Shown: positions 43,547 through 53,098, counted from the first letter of the stretch. The stretch is 64,000 nt of DNA from Paenibacillus radicis (ex Xue et al. 2023) (GCF_024722015.1 NZ_JANQBD010000004.1:282434-346433); one strand, 5' to 3'. Program-made: numbers and translations. The notes: generated from the letters alone by a model not told the origin.

Positions 43547-45265
43547 ATGAATTATAAGAGTTTACTCGCTTCCAGATTAGTTTCTCAGGTGGAGGGTGTT
43601 AGTGAGGATGCAATCGCTGAGCTAATTGAATACCCGCCTAATCCGCAGATGGGCGATTTGTCTATGCCCTGCTTTAAATTAAGCAAACAGCTGCGCAAAG
43701 CACCGCAAGCTATTGCGGAGGAACTGAAGGAGCGGTGGGAGGCTCATCCGGCTTTCGAACGGGTGGAGGCAGTATCCGGCTACTTCAACGTATATTTGAA
43801 TCGCGGGCAGTTTGCTGCGGATGTGCTTGGTGAGGTTTTAGAACTGAAAGAAAGCTTTGGCTCGCAGAATATAGGTCAGGGCCGGAATATAGTCATTGAC
43901 TTTTCATCTCCCAATATCGCCAAGACGTTTCATATCGGCCATCTTCGTTCTACAATGATCGGGAATGCGATATATAAAATTCATGAGTTTCTCGGCTACA
44001 ATTGCGTAGGGATTAACCATTTGGGTGATTGGGGAACCCAGTTCGGCAAGCTGATTGTTGCCTATAAGCAATGGGGGGACCAGGCTGCGGTCGAAGCAGA
44101 AGGTATTGATGAGCTGCAGCGCTTGTATATTAAATTCCACGATGAAGCGGATAACAATCCCGAGCTGGAGACGGAAGCACGCTTATGTTTTGTAAGGCTG
44201 GAGCAAAGGGACGAAGAAGCGTTAAAGCTGTGGAAATGGTTTGTTGAAATCAGCTTGAAGGAATTTGAGAAGATGTATGCTTTACTCGGAGTAAGCTTTG
44301 ATTCTTATACGGGTGAAAGCTTCTATAATGATAAAATGGAAGCCATAATCGAAGAGCTGAAGCAAAAGAAGCTGTTGGAAGAGGATGATGGCGCGCAGCT
44401 GGTGCGGCTGGACGATTACAATATGCCACCTGCTCTTATGATTAAGAAAGACGGGGGAACACTGTACCATACTCGTGATGTTACGGCGGCCATCTATCGC
44501 AATAAAACCTATGACTTCGAAAAAGCCATATATGTTACAGATGCAGGACAAAGCTTGCACTTTCAGCAATGGTTTAAGGTGATTGAACTGATGGGCTACG
44601 ATTGGTCCAGCAAGCTCGCACATGTACCGTTTGGTAAAGTAAGTCTTGAGGGCGCCAAGCTATCCACTCGTAAAGGGAATGTAATTCGACTTGAGGAGCT
44701 GCTGACCCAGGCGGTTGAGAAGACGCGGGAGATTATTGAGGAGAAAAATCCGAATTTGGAAAATCGGGATGAAGTGGCTCGCCAAGTCGGCGTAGGAGCC
44801 ATTATCTTCAGTGACTTAAGCAATAATCGGGTCAAGGATATTGTATTTTCCTGGGAGGATGCCCTGAACTTCGATGGCGAGACGGGACCCTATGTGCAGT
44901 ACACGCATGTAAGAACATGCAGCCTGCTGCGCAGAGCTAATGGCGGGGACGGCATCGAGCTGCCTGGATCAGCGGAGGCTTTGAATTTAGGCTTGCTTGA
45001 GGACTCTGAGGCGCAGGGAGTAATCAGACAGCTGTACTTGTTCAAGGAACGAGTGGAGCAGGCTATGTACAAGCTTGAGCCTTCGATCGTGAGCCGTTAC
45101 TTGGTTGATCTGGCACAAAGCTTCAATCGTTTCTACCATGAGTGCCCAATTCTTGTAGATGATGCTTCGCTGCGTCAAGCTAGATTAGCACTAGTAAAAA
45201 GTGTGCAGATTACATTAGGAAATGGCTTAACCTTAATCGGAGTGGAAGCACCGGAAAAAATGTAG
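43547..45265 (+). CDS. argS: Arginyl-tRNA synthetase
   Basis: Class I synthetase charging tRNA-Arg, 572 residues. The N-terminal Add-1 domain (about 1-110) contacts the tRNA D-loop. The HIGH motif is FHIGHLRSTMIGN and the dGDWGTQFG stretch follows. The KMSK-like site is KLSTRKGN. A C-terminal helical anticodon domain ends the protein (GLTLIGVEAPEKM). AAGGGGATC precedes ATG 43547; the longer upstream frame contains the promoter and leader hairpin and is not translated. Confidence 0.96.
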   Translation: MNYKSLLASRLVSQVEGVSEDAIAELIEYPPNPQMGDLSMPCFKLSKQLRKAPQAIAEELKERWEAHPAFERVEAVSGYFNVYLNRGQFAADVLGEVLELKESFGSQNIGQGRNIVIDFSSPNIAKTFHIGHLRSTMIGNAIYKIHEFLGYNCVGINHLGDWGTQFGKLIVAYKQWGDQAAVEAEGIDELQRLYIKFHDEADNNPELETEARLCFVRLEQRDEEALKLWKWFVEISLKEFEKMYALLGVSFDSYTGESFYNDKMEAIIEELKQKKLLEEDDGAQLVRLDDYNMPPALMIKKDGGTLYHTRDVTAAIYRNKTYDFEKAIYVTDAGQSLHFQQWFKVIELMGYDWSSKLAHVPFGKVSLEGAKLSTRKGNVIRLEELLTQAVEKTREIIEEKNPNLENRDEVARQVGVGAIIFSDLSNNRVKDIVFSWEDALNFDGETGPYVQYTHVRTCSLLRRANGGDGIELPGSAEALNLGLLEDSEAQGVIRQLYLFKERVEQAMYKLEPSIVSRYLVDLAQSFNRFYHECPILVDDASLRQARLALVKSVQITLGNGLTLIGVEAPEKM

Positions 45266-45274
45266 CCGTACATC

Positions 45275-45330
45275 AAACACCTGAAATTCATTTTCCTCGG
45301 AAAGTGAGCTTCAGGTGTTTTGCTTTTTTT
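45275..45330 (+). terminator. Terminator after argS
   Basis: AAACACCTGAA pairs with TTCAGGTGTTT (perfect 11 bp, 24-nt loop), followed by TGCTTTTTTT. Confidence 0.88.
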
Positions 45331-45387
45331 AGCAGAAAGGATTACCCCGCCCCAAAAGAGGTCATACTGATAGTTGGGGGGGTTACA

Positions 45388-45579
45388 TTGGCAAAAAGCG
45401 ATGAACTAGTTAAATACGTAACCGAGCAGCTGCTGCATTATATGGAAACACCTCGCGAAGTTCGCAAGCAGGTTAGAGCGAATCAGAGGGAAGTCCGGGA
45501 GCACTGGAAATACCGTTGGTTTGGCATGCTGCCAGTAGCCATTCAGATGTGGACGCAAAGCTTGCGCATAAAAAAATAA
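45388..45579 (+). CDS. YqzE-family protein, 63 aa
   Basis: Matches the pattern of Bacillus YqzE: N-terminal DELVKYVTEQLLHYMETP, then REVRKQ, a basic helix, and the conserved end WFGMLPVAIQMW. YqzE is encoded next to the competence comG operon in Bacillus, but no comG genes are here. TTG start with a GGGGGGG ribosome site. Role unknown. Confidence 0.8.
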   Translation: MAKSDELVKYVTEQLLHYMETPREVRKQVRANQREVREHWKYRWFGMLPVAIQMWTQSLRIKK

Positions 45580-45641
45580 AAAGCTTCTCTTTTTAACAGG
45601 TTGATTTTACTAAAATCGACTGTTAAGGAAGGGAAGCTTTT
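45579..45641. terminator. Long hairpin terminator
   Basis: About 28 bp of imperfect stem: AAAAGCTTC with GAAGCTTTT, TTAACAG with CTGTTAA and GATTTT with AAAATC around the loop ACT. It lies between convergent yqzE-like and secreted-protein genes. Confidence 0.8.
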
Positions 45642-45651
45642 CTATTAGGTA

Positions 45652-46638
45652 CTAGGGATATAACTTTCCTAGCTTGAAAGCGGTGTCGTAAGGAATCGCA
45701 CGCTGTCCGGCTTGCTCCAGCAGCAAAAACACTTCATTGTTCGACCATTGATGGTAACCGGTTACTGCTAGTGGAACGGTTACTTTATTACGGTACAATT
45801 GGGCTGTGTAGGTCAGTTTTTTTTGCAGATCAAGATCTTTGAGGAGAGCCGAGGTTGATTCATATTGCAAGGGAGTGCCTTTCACCCATGGCAGACGCTC
45901 ATAAGGATCAAATTCGGGCAGCTGTACACTTGCGGTTATCGTATGCTCTGGCTTCAGAAGAGAAAATAGTTGTTCTTCATTGGGTCTATCGAGTCCTTGC
46001 ATCCCGGAATCAGTTGCGAGAGGGGGGAGAATCTCACCTGTCTTGCCATCAATATAATACAGATTTTCACCCGAGGTTACTTTCCAGACTGCTTGCAGGG
46101 GGCTTGTATAAAGACGATCTGCTTGGTATGAAGTATCCATAAGTTCGAGCTGTACCAGGGACTGGTACAGAGTTTGCATACTGAAAAGAGGAGTGTTTCC
46201 ATTTCCGTATTCAGTTAGACGGTACTTGGTCGGATTATTGGGGTCGGCGGCATGTATCACCATGTAACCTACAGGTTTCCCATCAGATTGAAGCAGCACG
46301 ATCCAACCATGTGTTCCTGGCCCAAGGGGTTGGCTTGTCCAGGTAGCTTGTTTCCATGCTTCATAGCCTGGTTTTACAGAAATGCTTTGTACCCATTGCT
46401 TGATGGCATCCATTAACGATGGAGAAGATAGGCTATTATCCGGCTGCACAGGAGCTGGCGCAGGTACAGTCACATTCGTTGATGCGCTTGGGGCCGTAGA
46501 TGCTGCAGCATTGGGTGATGATGTTACAGCTGTGGTGAGTGGTACTGAGCTGGATACAGCCGCATTTGAAAGAGGCAGAGGCAGCATCAGGCTAGTCCAA
46601 ATAACGAGCGACACGAGCCATAAAGTTGATTTGATCAT
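45652..46638 (-). CDS. Secreted protein of unknown function, 328 aa
   Basis: Signal peptide to about residue 26 (PLPLSNA). A low-complexity Ala/Ser/Thr/Pro/Val linker spans about 27-75, then a single globular domain to the end. It contains QSLVQLELMDTSYQADRLYT and LYYIDGKTGEILPP, which resemble a PepSY-like strand-turn (YYIDGKTGEIL). Family uncertain. Monocistronic between two terminators or gaps. Confidence 0.65.
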   Translation of the reverse strand: MIKSTLWLVSLVIWTSLMLPLPLSNAAVSSSVPLTTAVTSSPNAAASTAPSASTNVTVPAPAPVQPDNSLSSPSLMDAIKQWVQSISVKPGYEAWKQATWTSQPLGPGTHGWIVLLQSDGKPVGYMVIHAADPNNPTKYRLTEYGNGNTPLFSMQTLYQSLVQLELMDTSYQADRLYTSPLQAVWKVTSGENLYYIDGKTGEILPPLATDSGMQGLDRPNEEQLFSLLKPEHTITASVQLPEFDPYERLPWVKGTPLQYESTSALLKDLDLQKKLTYTAQLYRNKVTVPLAVTGYHQWSNNEVFLLLEQAGQRAIPYDTAFKLGKLYP

Positions 46639-46829
46639 TCATTCACCTGCTTGTGTATGGATGTAGGGCATGAAGCTTGTTGTCTTGAAGCGTGTTCTTG
46701 TCGAGATACGCTTGTTGGACGAGCCGCTATGCCCTTATTGTATAAAATATGCCTTGAAAAGGTTGTTAGAACCTGTAAGCAATGTAAAATCATTTTGCTT
46801 CTTTTTTTGCTGCCATTTAGCGTAATTCG

Positions 46830-47849
46830 TCAGTTGATGGGCAAGTGACCTTTTTGAAGATGAAATAGACCGCAATTGATGACAGATATTTGGATTCGTG
46901 GTCTGTACTGCCAATCGATTTCTTGTTTGCGATTCACATATTGGGCTTCAACCTCAGACCGCTTATCCGGCTCAGCCCCTTGAATTAAGGTTTCGTAATA
47001 ACCTCGGATACGGTCGATCTCTTCGGCCAGACGCAGCCCTGCTTCCTGAGCCCATCTATGGTCGTAGCCTCTTAACAGCTGCTCTAAATATTCTTCCAAA
47101 TATATAACGGCCCGCGGCAGTGTAATTTTATCCGGAATGATGAATATTTGCGCAGGCAGACGCGGAGTAAGCCGCTTAGTGAGCAGAAGCTCCTGAAACC
47201 GTTCACGGATTTGTCCGGTTTCCAGGTGGATTCCGAGAGAGTGAATCTCGCTGCGTTTCATGTCACATGCAAGCTCGACCTTGAAATTCACCTGCAGCCA
47301 ATTTTCGTAAGGAATGGTTGCTGTAGATTTCTGCTCCGGCTTGAACTGCTCGTACAGGTGGACGAAACGCCCCTTGTTGCGCACTGCACCGAAGATTTGC
47401 TCGAGCCTCCGGCTGCCGAAGGTGACTTCGTCCTTCGGCACTCGTGCGACTATCTGCGTCGGCACAAAGCCGAAGTAGCGGCCAAGGATGCTGTCCGGCT
47501 GCTGCTCTTGTCCAGCGGCTCCTGACGGCACCGGATTCGCAACGCTGCCCGAAGCAGGTCTGGCGCTCGCAGGCACAGCCTGCGGAGGCAAGCCTGCCGC
47601 CGATGCGCCGCCTGTCTCCTGGACGGATGCTTTGTGGCCTTCCGGGTCAAAGATAAAGGTGCATGTCATCGTCTCGGGCGCTACTCCGGTTCGCTCCACG
47701 AAGCTCCAGTAATAAGGCCGATAGGTTAACTCCTTATCGGCTGAAGGAGACAGCTTGACGGTAACGTAAGCCGGGTGCTTTTCCACAATATCGCATTTCT
47801 CCGCTTCCAGGTAGCGCATTACGAATTCTTGAATTTGGGTTTGATTCAT
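46830..47849 (-). CDS. yqhG: YqhG-family protein
   Basis: 339 residues. It begins FVMRYLEAEKCDIVEKHPAY as in Bacillus YqhG and lies directly after the helicase yqhH with a 4-bp overlap, the same arrangement as in Bacillus. An Ala/Pro/Ser/Gln-rich stretch of about 45 residues (78-122) interrupts the domain and makes it longer than the usual ~260 aa. The C-terminus is helical. Function unknown; the pairing with a SNF2 helicase suggests a nucleic-acid role. Confidence 0.85.
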   Translation of the reverse strand: MNQTQIQEFVMRYLEAEKCDIVEKHPAYVTVKLSPSADKELTYRPYYWSFVERTGVAPETMTCTFIFDPEGHKASVQETGGASAAGLPPQAVPASARPASGSVANPVPSGAAGQEQQPDSILGRYFGFVPTQIVARVPKDEVTFGSRRLEQIFGAVRNKGRFVHLYEQFKPEQKSTATIPYENWLQVNFKVELACDMKRSEIHSLGIHLETGQIRERFQELLLTKRLTPRLPAQIFIIPDKITLPRAVIYLEEYLEQLLRGYDHRWAQEAGLRLAEEIDRIRGYYETLIQGAEPDKRSEVEAQYVNRKQEIDWQYRPRIQISVINCGLFHLQKGHLPIN

Positions 47850-49642
47850 GGAAGCACCTCTCCTTGAGCGGCAGGATGCCCTGTCACGGAATCAAGCAGC
47901 GCTGCGAGCTGTGATGGCTCTTGGGCAGTTTGCTCAACCTCAGATCGGATTGTCGAAATGGAACGGCCGAGATCGTCCATTTGACGTCTTATATCATCCT
48001 CGCTGCGTGAGGTCAGGATCATTTTGGCCAAATGATTTTCTATGGAGCTCGTTTTCTCCAACCGCTCCAGAATCGTATCCAGCTCACCGATGACCAGCTC
48101 GAACATATTGATTTTTTCATGGAGCAAGGATAGAATATATTCCTCAATGGTCCCTTGGGTGGAGAGGTTGTATATTTTCACATCATCCATTTGTCCCAGA
48201 CGGTGAACACGGCCAATTCTCTGCTCAACCCGCATAGGATTCCAGGGTAAATCAAAGTTGATCATGTGATGGCAAAACTGCAGATTAATTCCTTCGCCTC
48301 CGGCTTCTGTTGCTACAAGCACTTGAGCGCGATTGCGAAACAGGTCCATCATCCAATCTTTCTTTCCCCTGTTCATACCGCCCCTATAGGGAACGGCTGT
48401 AATCTTATGCTCCTTTAAATATTGCATTAAATATTCTTGCGAGGCCCGGTATTCCGTGAAAATAATGACCTTATCATTAATATCTTTGATCAGCTCGATT
48501 ACTTTCTCCGCCTTGGTGTTGGCCTTAATGCTGCGGATCAGCTCAACCAGCTCCCAAATTCGAGGGCGAAGCGGGGAATCCTCAGGTGTTTTCTTGAACA
48601 TATTGACCAGCGTAATGAACACCGCATCCCGGCTGCTGCATACTTCGCGCTGCAACGTTACAAGAGACAAAATACTGCTCAGATCACTGCCGGCTTCCTC
48701 ATACCTGCCTTTGACAAAGCTGGTTACGCCATCATAAAGAGCCTTTTCGTCAGGTGATAGAGTAAGCGGGATATTGCGTACAATTCGCTTCGTAAAGTTC
48801 ACATTGCCATCGCTTCGCCGATTTCGGATCATTACTTTAGAAAGCTCCTGCTGCAGCTGATCCTCGTTTTTGGGGATACGTTTATCCACGACAAAATTAG
48901 ACTGGAAGCTGCCTTGTCCGCCAAGATGACCGGGCTTGAGCAGTGTGATGAGATTGTAAAGCTCTTTCAAATCATTTTGTACAGGTGTTGCGGTTAACAG
49001 CAGGCAGTATTTTTTGCGCAGCTCGGTTATGAATTGGTAGTTGGTAGTTTTTTTGTTCTTCAGCTTGTGGGCTTCATCTATGATGAGCATATCGTATTCC
49101 AGACCCAATACAATTTCGCGGTGCGGATCACGTTTGGCTGTATCCATGGACGCAACGACGATATCATTTTGCTGCCACATGTATTCCTTTTTCTGGGCGA
49201 CAGCGGGAATGCCGAACTTCTGGTTCAGCTCACGGACCCATTGCAGCACTAATGAAGCGGGAACGAGGATCAACACTTTTTTGACCAGGCCCCGGATGAT
49301 GTATTCTTTTAAAATAAGCCCGGCCTCAATCGTTTTGCCCAAGCCGACCTCATCGGCCAGAATCGCTCTGCCGCGCATCTCGTTCAAAACCTTTTTCGCT
49401 GTATCGATCTGATGAGGCATAGGGGTCAATTGTTGAAGGTGTACGAGACACTGAAGCTCATCAAAGCTGGAAATAAGGCTGGACTGTTCCGCCTCGTAAG
49501 CGAGCTGGTATAAGGTCCAATCATCCCAAGGGCCGTTGCGAAGAGCTTTTGTATGCAATTCTTCAAACCACTGCCTGTCAAAATGAAGCTGAACATGATC
49601 GTTAAACGGCCGCACGTGCTCTTTGTGATCGGTTGTTTGCAT
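47846..49642 (-). CDS. yqhH: SNF2-family DNA/RNA helicase YqhH
   Basis: 598 residues with the two RecA-like domains of Swi2/Snf2 helicases. Walker A is DEVGLGKTIEAGLIL, Walker B IDEAHKLKN, motif III LTATPVQN, motif V EAGGEGINL and motif VI QRIGRVHRLGQ. A C-terminal helical extension of about 80 residues follows. It is probably an ATP-driven nucleic-acid translocase. GGAG lies 11 bases before ATG 49642. The stop overlaps yqhG (ATGA). Confidence 0.93.
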   Translation of the reverse strand: MQTTDHKEHVRPFNDHVQLHFDRQWFEELHTKALRNGPWDDWTLYQLAYEAEQSSLISSFDELQCLVHLQQLTPMPHQIDTAKKVLNEMRGRAILADEVGLGKTIEAGLILKEYIIRGLVKKVLILVPASLVLQWVRELNQKFGIPAVAQKKEYMWQQNDIVVASMDTAKRDPHREIVLGLEYDMLIIDEAHKLKNKKTTNYQFITELRKKYCLLLTATPVQNDLKELYNLITLLKPGHLGGQGSFQSNFVVDKRIPKNEDQLQQELSKVMIRNRRSDGNVNFTKRIVRNIPLTLSPDEKALYDGVTSFVKGRYEEAGSDLSSILSLVTLQREVCSSRDAVFITLVNMFKKTPEDSPLRPRIWELVELIRSIKANTKAEKVIELIKDINDKVIIFTEYRASQEYLMQYLKEHKITAVPYRGGMNRGKKDWMMDLFRNRAQVLVATEAGGEGINLQFCHHMINFDLPWNPMRVEQRIGRVHRLGQMDDVKIYNLSTQGTIEEYILSLLHEKINMFELVIGELDTILERLEKTSSIENHLAKMILTSRSEDDIRRQMDDLGRSISTIRSEVEQTAQEPSQLAALLDSVTGHPAAQGEVLP

Positions 49643-49816
49643 AGTAGACGCTCCTTTATCGCCCTCCTTCGGGAAGGCAAGCTGGCAAACGTACGCGTGA
49701 ACATCGGTAATTTTTTCATGAACGTTACTTTTAAGTATGGACGAAAAGAGGCACTTTCATAACTCGATTGAATGCATTATGATGGTTTATAGGATTGTAG
49801 AAAGGAAGGATTGTTG

Positions 49817-50911
49817 TTGAAAAAACGGTTCTTATGGCTTTTTCTTATTTTGCTGACTATTGCAAGCGCCGTTTATTTGTTTATTACATTCCAGACCAAG
49901 ACACATTTGATGCCCATCGATTCTGAGTCTACCCAAGCGATAGACCAAACTGGCGATATGCTGCTGGCCGATGAGTTTCAGGTGTACAGCATCAACAGCA
50001 AGACCCAATTTTCCAAGCGGATTCTGCAGACGGGGCAGCCGATAAGCAGCATCAGCTACACCTCCGGGCATACAGTGATTACCGTTTATGATGCTAATGA
50101 TCCGAAAGCGTTCAAAGGCTTTTATTTGCGCAATAAGCAATCGGACAGCTTTCTTCAATATCCGACGCCGCAGCTATCTCCAAGGTACAGTTATATATAT
50201 GGTGATGTACTGTTCCTCGTTTCCGCTGACAAGACGGCCCAGAAGATCGGTGATTTTACAAAAGTAGCACTGTACGATATGTTGGAGCATAAATGGCTAA
50301 AGGAATGGTTTGTGCCGGGGAGCATCGAAAGCGTGAAGGGAAGCGGGCAGTTCGTTTACTTCGTTACTTCGAATAATACGGAGACAAGCTCTAATCTTTA
50401 TAAAGCCGATGTTCTCAGCGGGGAATGGGGCAAACAAATTCAAGAAGCGCGGCGCTATCCGCTCGATCAGGTGTCGTTGGACAGCAACGGAGATATTTAT
50501 ATGATGATATCAGAGCGATCCAAAAATGAATGGTCTAATAAAATATATAAGTTCAATCCAAATCAAACCCCTTATGAGCTGACGAAAAATTTTGTGTCCA
50601 ACACTAAGCCTTACTCTTATAGTATGGTTGGGCTTCAAGGCAAAATGTTGATCCTTCGTCATGATATGTCCAATGTAAATGTAGAGCTGGAGAAGCCGCT
50701 CGGGTTGTTGGATCTGAAAACACGCAAGCAAATTCATCTAGGATGGGGGCATCGGCCCGTTGATGCGGATGTGTTCTCTAATGAATTTGTGGTATTAGCC
50801 GAAGACGGAGCTTTGGCGTTTGTCGGACTGGATGCTGCTGCTGATTCACCTTTACGTGAGCTGATCATTCCCGAGCTTACGTCGGGCAAACGAATAGCTG
50901 TGAAAAAGTAA
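49817..50911 (+). CDS. Membrane-anchored beta-rich protein of unknown function
   Basis: 364 residues: an N-terminal membrane segment (KKRFLWLFLILLTIASAVYL) and an exported domain with repeated strand patterns (VYSINSKTQFSKRIL; LYKADVLSGEWGKQI; IYKFNPNQTPYEL), suggesting a beta-propeller. Start: three consecutive TTG codons at 49811-49817, the last with GGAAGG eight bases ahead. It is followed by lipM after 34 bp. Family not recognised. Confidence 0.68.
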   Translation: MKKRFLWLFLILLTIASAVYLFITFQTKTHLMPIDSESTQAIDQTGDMLLADEFQVYSINSKTQFSKRILQTGQPISSISYTSGHTVITVYDANDPKAFKGFYLRNKQSDSFLQYPTPQLSPRYSYIYGDVLFLVSADKTAQKIGDFTKVALYDMLEHKWLKEWFVPGSIESVKGSGQFVYFVTSNNTETSSNLYKADVLSGEWGKQIQEARRYPLDQVSLDSNGDIYMMISERSKNEWSNKIYKFNPNQTPYELTKNFVSNTKPYSYSMVGLQGKMLILRHDMSNVNVELEKPLGLLDLKTRKQIHLGWGHRPVDADVFSNEFVVLAEDGALAFVGLDAAADSPLRELIIPELTSGKRIAVKK

Positions 50912-50945
50912 TTTCGTACATTAAACGCAGACAGGAGAGTACAAA

Positions 50946-51791
50946 ATGAAATCACAATGGAGATTTATTTCATCGGGTATGAATGACCCGGCTTATAATA
51001 TGGCAGTGGATGAAGCTATATTGACCGCACATAGCGAGGGTAAGGTTCCACCGACTGTTCGATTCTACGGGTGGAATCCTGCAACTTTATCAATCGGATA
51101 CTTTCAAAAAGCGGTTGAGGAGATCGATTTTGATCAGATAAAACAGGAAGGGTTAGGCTTTGTACGTCGTCCTACAGGCGGCAGGGCCGTACTTCATGAT
51201 AAGGAACTGACCTACAGCATTATTGTGTCGGAAAGCTACCCGGGCATTCCGAGCGGAGTAACACAAGCATACCGAGTGTTGAGCGAAGGGCTGCTGCTTG
51301 GTTTCCGTAAGCTGGGCTTGGATGCGCGGATGGTTCAACTGGAGAGTGAGGAGGACAAAAGCAAATATGCTTCGATGGGCTCAGCAGCCTGCTTCGACTC
51401 ACCTTCCTGGTACGAGCTTGTTGTCGAAGGACGTAAAATCGCAGGCAGCGCACAAACCCGGCAAAAGCAGGTTGTTCTGCAGCATGGCTCGATTTTGCTC
51501 GATATGGATGTGGATCAGTTGTTTAGGGTATTGAAGTTTTCAAATGAGCGACTACAGGCCAGGTTAAAGCAGCAATTTGTCCATAAAGCCGTTGCCATTA
51601 ATGATCTTTGCCGCCATATAGGCAAGCAGCCCGTTTCATTGCCAGAGGTGGAAGAAGCGTTTCGGGCCGGGATGGAAGAGGGCTTGGATATTGAGCTAGT
51701 AGAGAGCACGCTGACTGAATATGAGCAAACGTTAGTCGAGCAGTTGATCAGCGAGAAATATGCAAACGAGGAATGGAACCTTCGGAGGTAA
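50946..51791 (+). CDS. lipM: Octanoyltransferase LipM
   Basis: Transfers octanoate from acyl carrier protein to GcvH, the first step of lipoate synthesis in Firmicutes. The 281-residue protein has the biotin/lipoate-ligase fold: FISSGMNDPAYNMAVDEAIL, RRPTGGRAVLHD, and the acyl-binding Cys in SAACFDSPSWYELVV as in LipM. AGGAG lies nine bases before ATG. In Bacillus lipM (yqhM) lies close to yqhG/yqhH and the gcv operon, and here the same neighbourhood is partly kept, but gcv genes are absent. Confidence 0.92.
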   Translation: MKSQWRFISSGMNDPAYNMAVDEAILTAHSEGKVPPTVRFYGWNPATLSIGYFQKAVEEIDFDQIKQEGLGFVRRPTGGRAVLHDKELTYSIIVSESYPGIPSGVTQAYRVLSEGLLLGFRKLGLDARMVQLESEEDKSKYASMGSAACFDSPSWYELVVEGRKIAGSAQTRQKQVVLQHGSILLDMDVDQLFRVLKFSNERLQARLKQQFVHKAVAINDLCRHIGKQPVSLPEVEEAFRAGMEEGLDIELVESTLTEYEQTLVEQLISEKYANEEWNLRR

Positions 51792-51813
51792 GCTAACTAA
51801 TATTTGGATGTGC

Positions 51814-51843
51814 TTGACTTCCGTCCTTGGTTGTAACTATAAT
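51814..51843 (+). promoter_or_regulatory. Promoter of ywnA
   Basis: TTGACT (51814-51819), 18 bp, TATAAT (51838-51843). The -10 lies inside the operator at 51831-51850. Confidence 0.75.
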
Positions 51844-51850
51844 GATTACA
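51831..51850. promoter_or_regulatory. Operator for the Rrf2 regulator (ywnA copy)
   Basis: TTGTAACTATAATGATTACA contains TGTAA-N9-TTACA. Its reverse complement equals the ywnB copy at 52328-52347 except for one base, so both genes share one operator. Confidence 0.75.
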
Positions 51851-51867
51851 TCGAGAGGGTGTAAGTT

Positions 51868-52311
51868 ATGAAGATTAGCAGTCGATTTTCCATTGGCGTT
51901 CATATATTATCACTTTTAGCTATTGCCAAGGATGCTCATGGTACTTCGGAGTGGATTGCAGAAAGTGTAAAAACGAATCCTGTTATTATTCGGAGAATAT
52001 TAGGGCAACTTAAAAAGGCTGGGTTAGTCAATGTACGTGCAGGTACCGGTGGTGCTTTCTTGCTGAAGGACCTGGAGGAAATTACTCTATTAGAAGTGTT
52101 TAGAGCGGTTGATGTCGTGGAGGAAGGCCAGCTTTTCCACATCCACGAGCAGCCGAATCCTCAGTGTCCTGTAGGAGCTAATATTCAGGCTGTTCTGCAG
52201 CTGTTATTAGGTCGTGCACAAGATGCCATGGAGAAAATATTAGCTGATATTACAATGAAAGAATTAGTAACCGTGCTTGCTGAACAGATTCAGCTGTCTA
52301 AAGCGGACTAA
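51868..52311 (+). CDS. ywnA: Rrf2-family transcriptional repressor YwnA
   Basis: 147 residues with a winged helix-turn-helix at the N-terminus (HILSLLAIAK, TNPVIIRRILGQLKKAGLV, VRAGTGGAFLLK). It has a single cysteine (C100, in NPQCPVG), unlike iron-sulfur Rrf2 members with three, so a thiol or ligand switch is more likely than a cluster. The adjacent oxidoreductase YwnB and the two shared operator copies strongly suggest it represses itself and ywnB. Confidence 0.9.
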   Translation: MKISSRFSIGVHILSLLAIAKDAHGTSEWIAESVKTNPVIIRRILGQLKKAGLVNVRAGTGGAFLLKDLEEITLLEVFRAVDVVEEGQLFHIHEQPNPQCPVGANIQAVLQLLLGRAQDAMEKILADITMKELVTVLAEQIQLSKAD

Positions 52312-52326
52312 TTTTTTTTGATCATG

Positions 52327-52347
52327 TTGTAATCATTATGGTTACAA
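52327..52347. promoter_or_regulatory. Operator for the Rrf2 regulator (ywnB copy)
   Basis: TTGTAA-tcattatgg-TTACAA, a 6-bp perfect inverted repeat around 9 bp, 61 bp before the ywnB start. Confidence 0.78.
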
Positions 52348-52407
52348 CGAATCTAACGAAACACTCCTCGATATGTAATTAAAAAAAAGGAAAAGGTGGA
52401 GAAGAAA

Positions 52408-53049
52408 ATGAAAATTGCATTGATGAGTGCTAGCGGAACTATTGGACAACGTATTTTAGAGGAAGCTTTGATGAGAGGACATCAGGTTACTGCAATCGTC
52501 CGCGATCCCTCCCGAATTACTAAGCAAAATGAAAACCTGACAGTTGTAACAGGTAATATTTTCGAAGAAGCTAGTGTAGCTAAAGCAGTGGTAGGACATG
52601 ATGTTGTCATTAGTGCCTTTGGTCCAGCATTTGGTTCTGGTGAAGAGCATACTTTGGTAGAAGCAACCCGAGCTTTAATTAAAGGAGTCAAAAGTGCGGG
52701 CGTGGATCGGCTTCTAGCCGTAGGTGGAGCTGCGAGCTTGGAGGTGGCTCCTGGAGTACTTCTTATTGATACCCCGGAATTCCCTGAAATCGTAAAGCCT
52801 ACAGCAACGGCTCATCGGGATGCACTGGATGTATATCGCCAAGAAAAAGAATTGAATTGGACGAATCTAAGTCCAGCGGCTAAGATTGCTCCAGGCGAAC
52901 GCACTGGAAAGTATCGTACAGGAACGGAGCAGTTAATCGTGGATGAGAAAGGCGAAAGCTATATTTCTGCTGAAGACTACGCGATCGCGATGCTTGATGA
53001 GGTAGAGAAACCCCAGTACAGCCGTCAACGGTTTACAGTTGGATATTAA
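52408..53049 (+). CDS. ywnB: NAD(P)-binding oxidoreductase YwnB
   Basis: Atypical short-chain/NmrA-like NAD(P)-binding protein of 213 residues. The N-terminal Rossmann motif reads ALMSASGTIGQRIL, so the usual GxxGxxG is ASGTIG-type. The mid-region DVVISAFGPAFGSGEEH and C-terminal ISAEDYAIAMLDEVE match YwnB-type proteins. It probably reduces an oxidised or electrophilic compound. GGTGGAG precedes ATG 52408; a GTG at 52396 is also in frame. Confidence 0.9.
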   Translation: MKIALMSASGTIGQRILEEALMRGHQVTAIVRDPSRITKQNENLTVVTGNIFEEASVAKAVVGHDVVISAFGPAFGSGEEHTLVEATRALIKGVKSAGVDRLLAVGGAASLEVAPGVLLIDTPEFPEIVKPTATAHRDALDVYRQEKELNWTNLSPAAKIAPGERTGKYRTGTEQLIVDEKGESYISAEDYAIAMLDEVEKPQYSRQRFTVGY

Positions 53050-53056
53050 ATAAATA

Positions 53057-53098
53057 ATGAGGCTGGGGGCTGTAAGCTTGTCCCTGCCTCATTGTTTT
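53057..53098 (+). terminator. Terminator after ywnB
   Basis: AATGAGGC pairs with GCCTCATT, with GGG/CCC inside, followed by GTTTTTT. Confidence 0.8.

Noticed and set aside
46374..46666. 94-codon frame opposite the secreted-protein linker
   Set aside because: It mirrors the low-complexity Ala/Ser/Pro region on the other strand.
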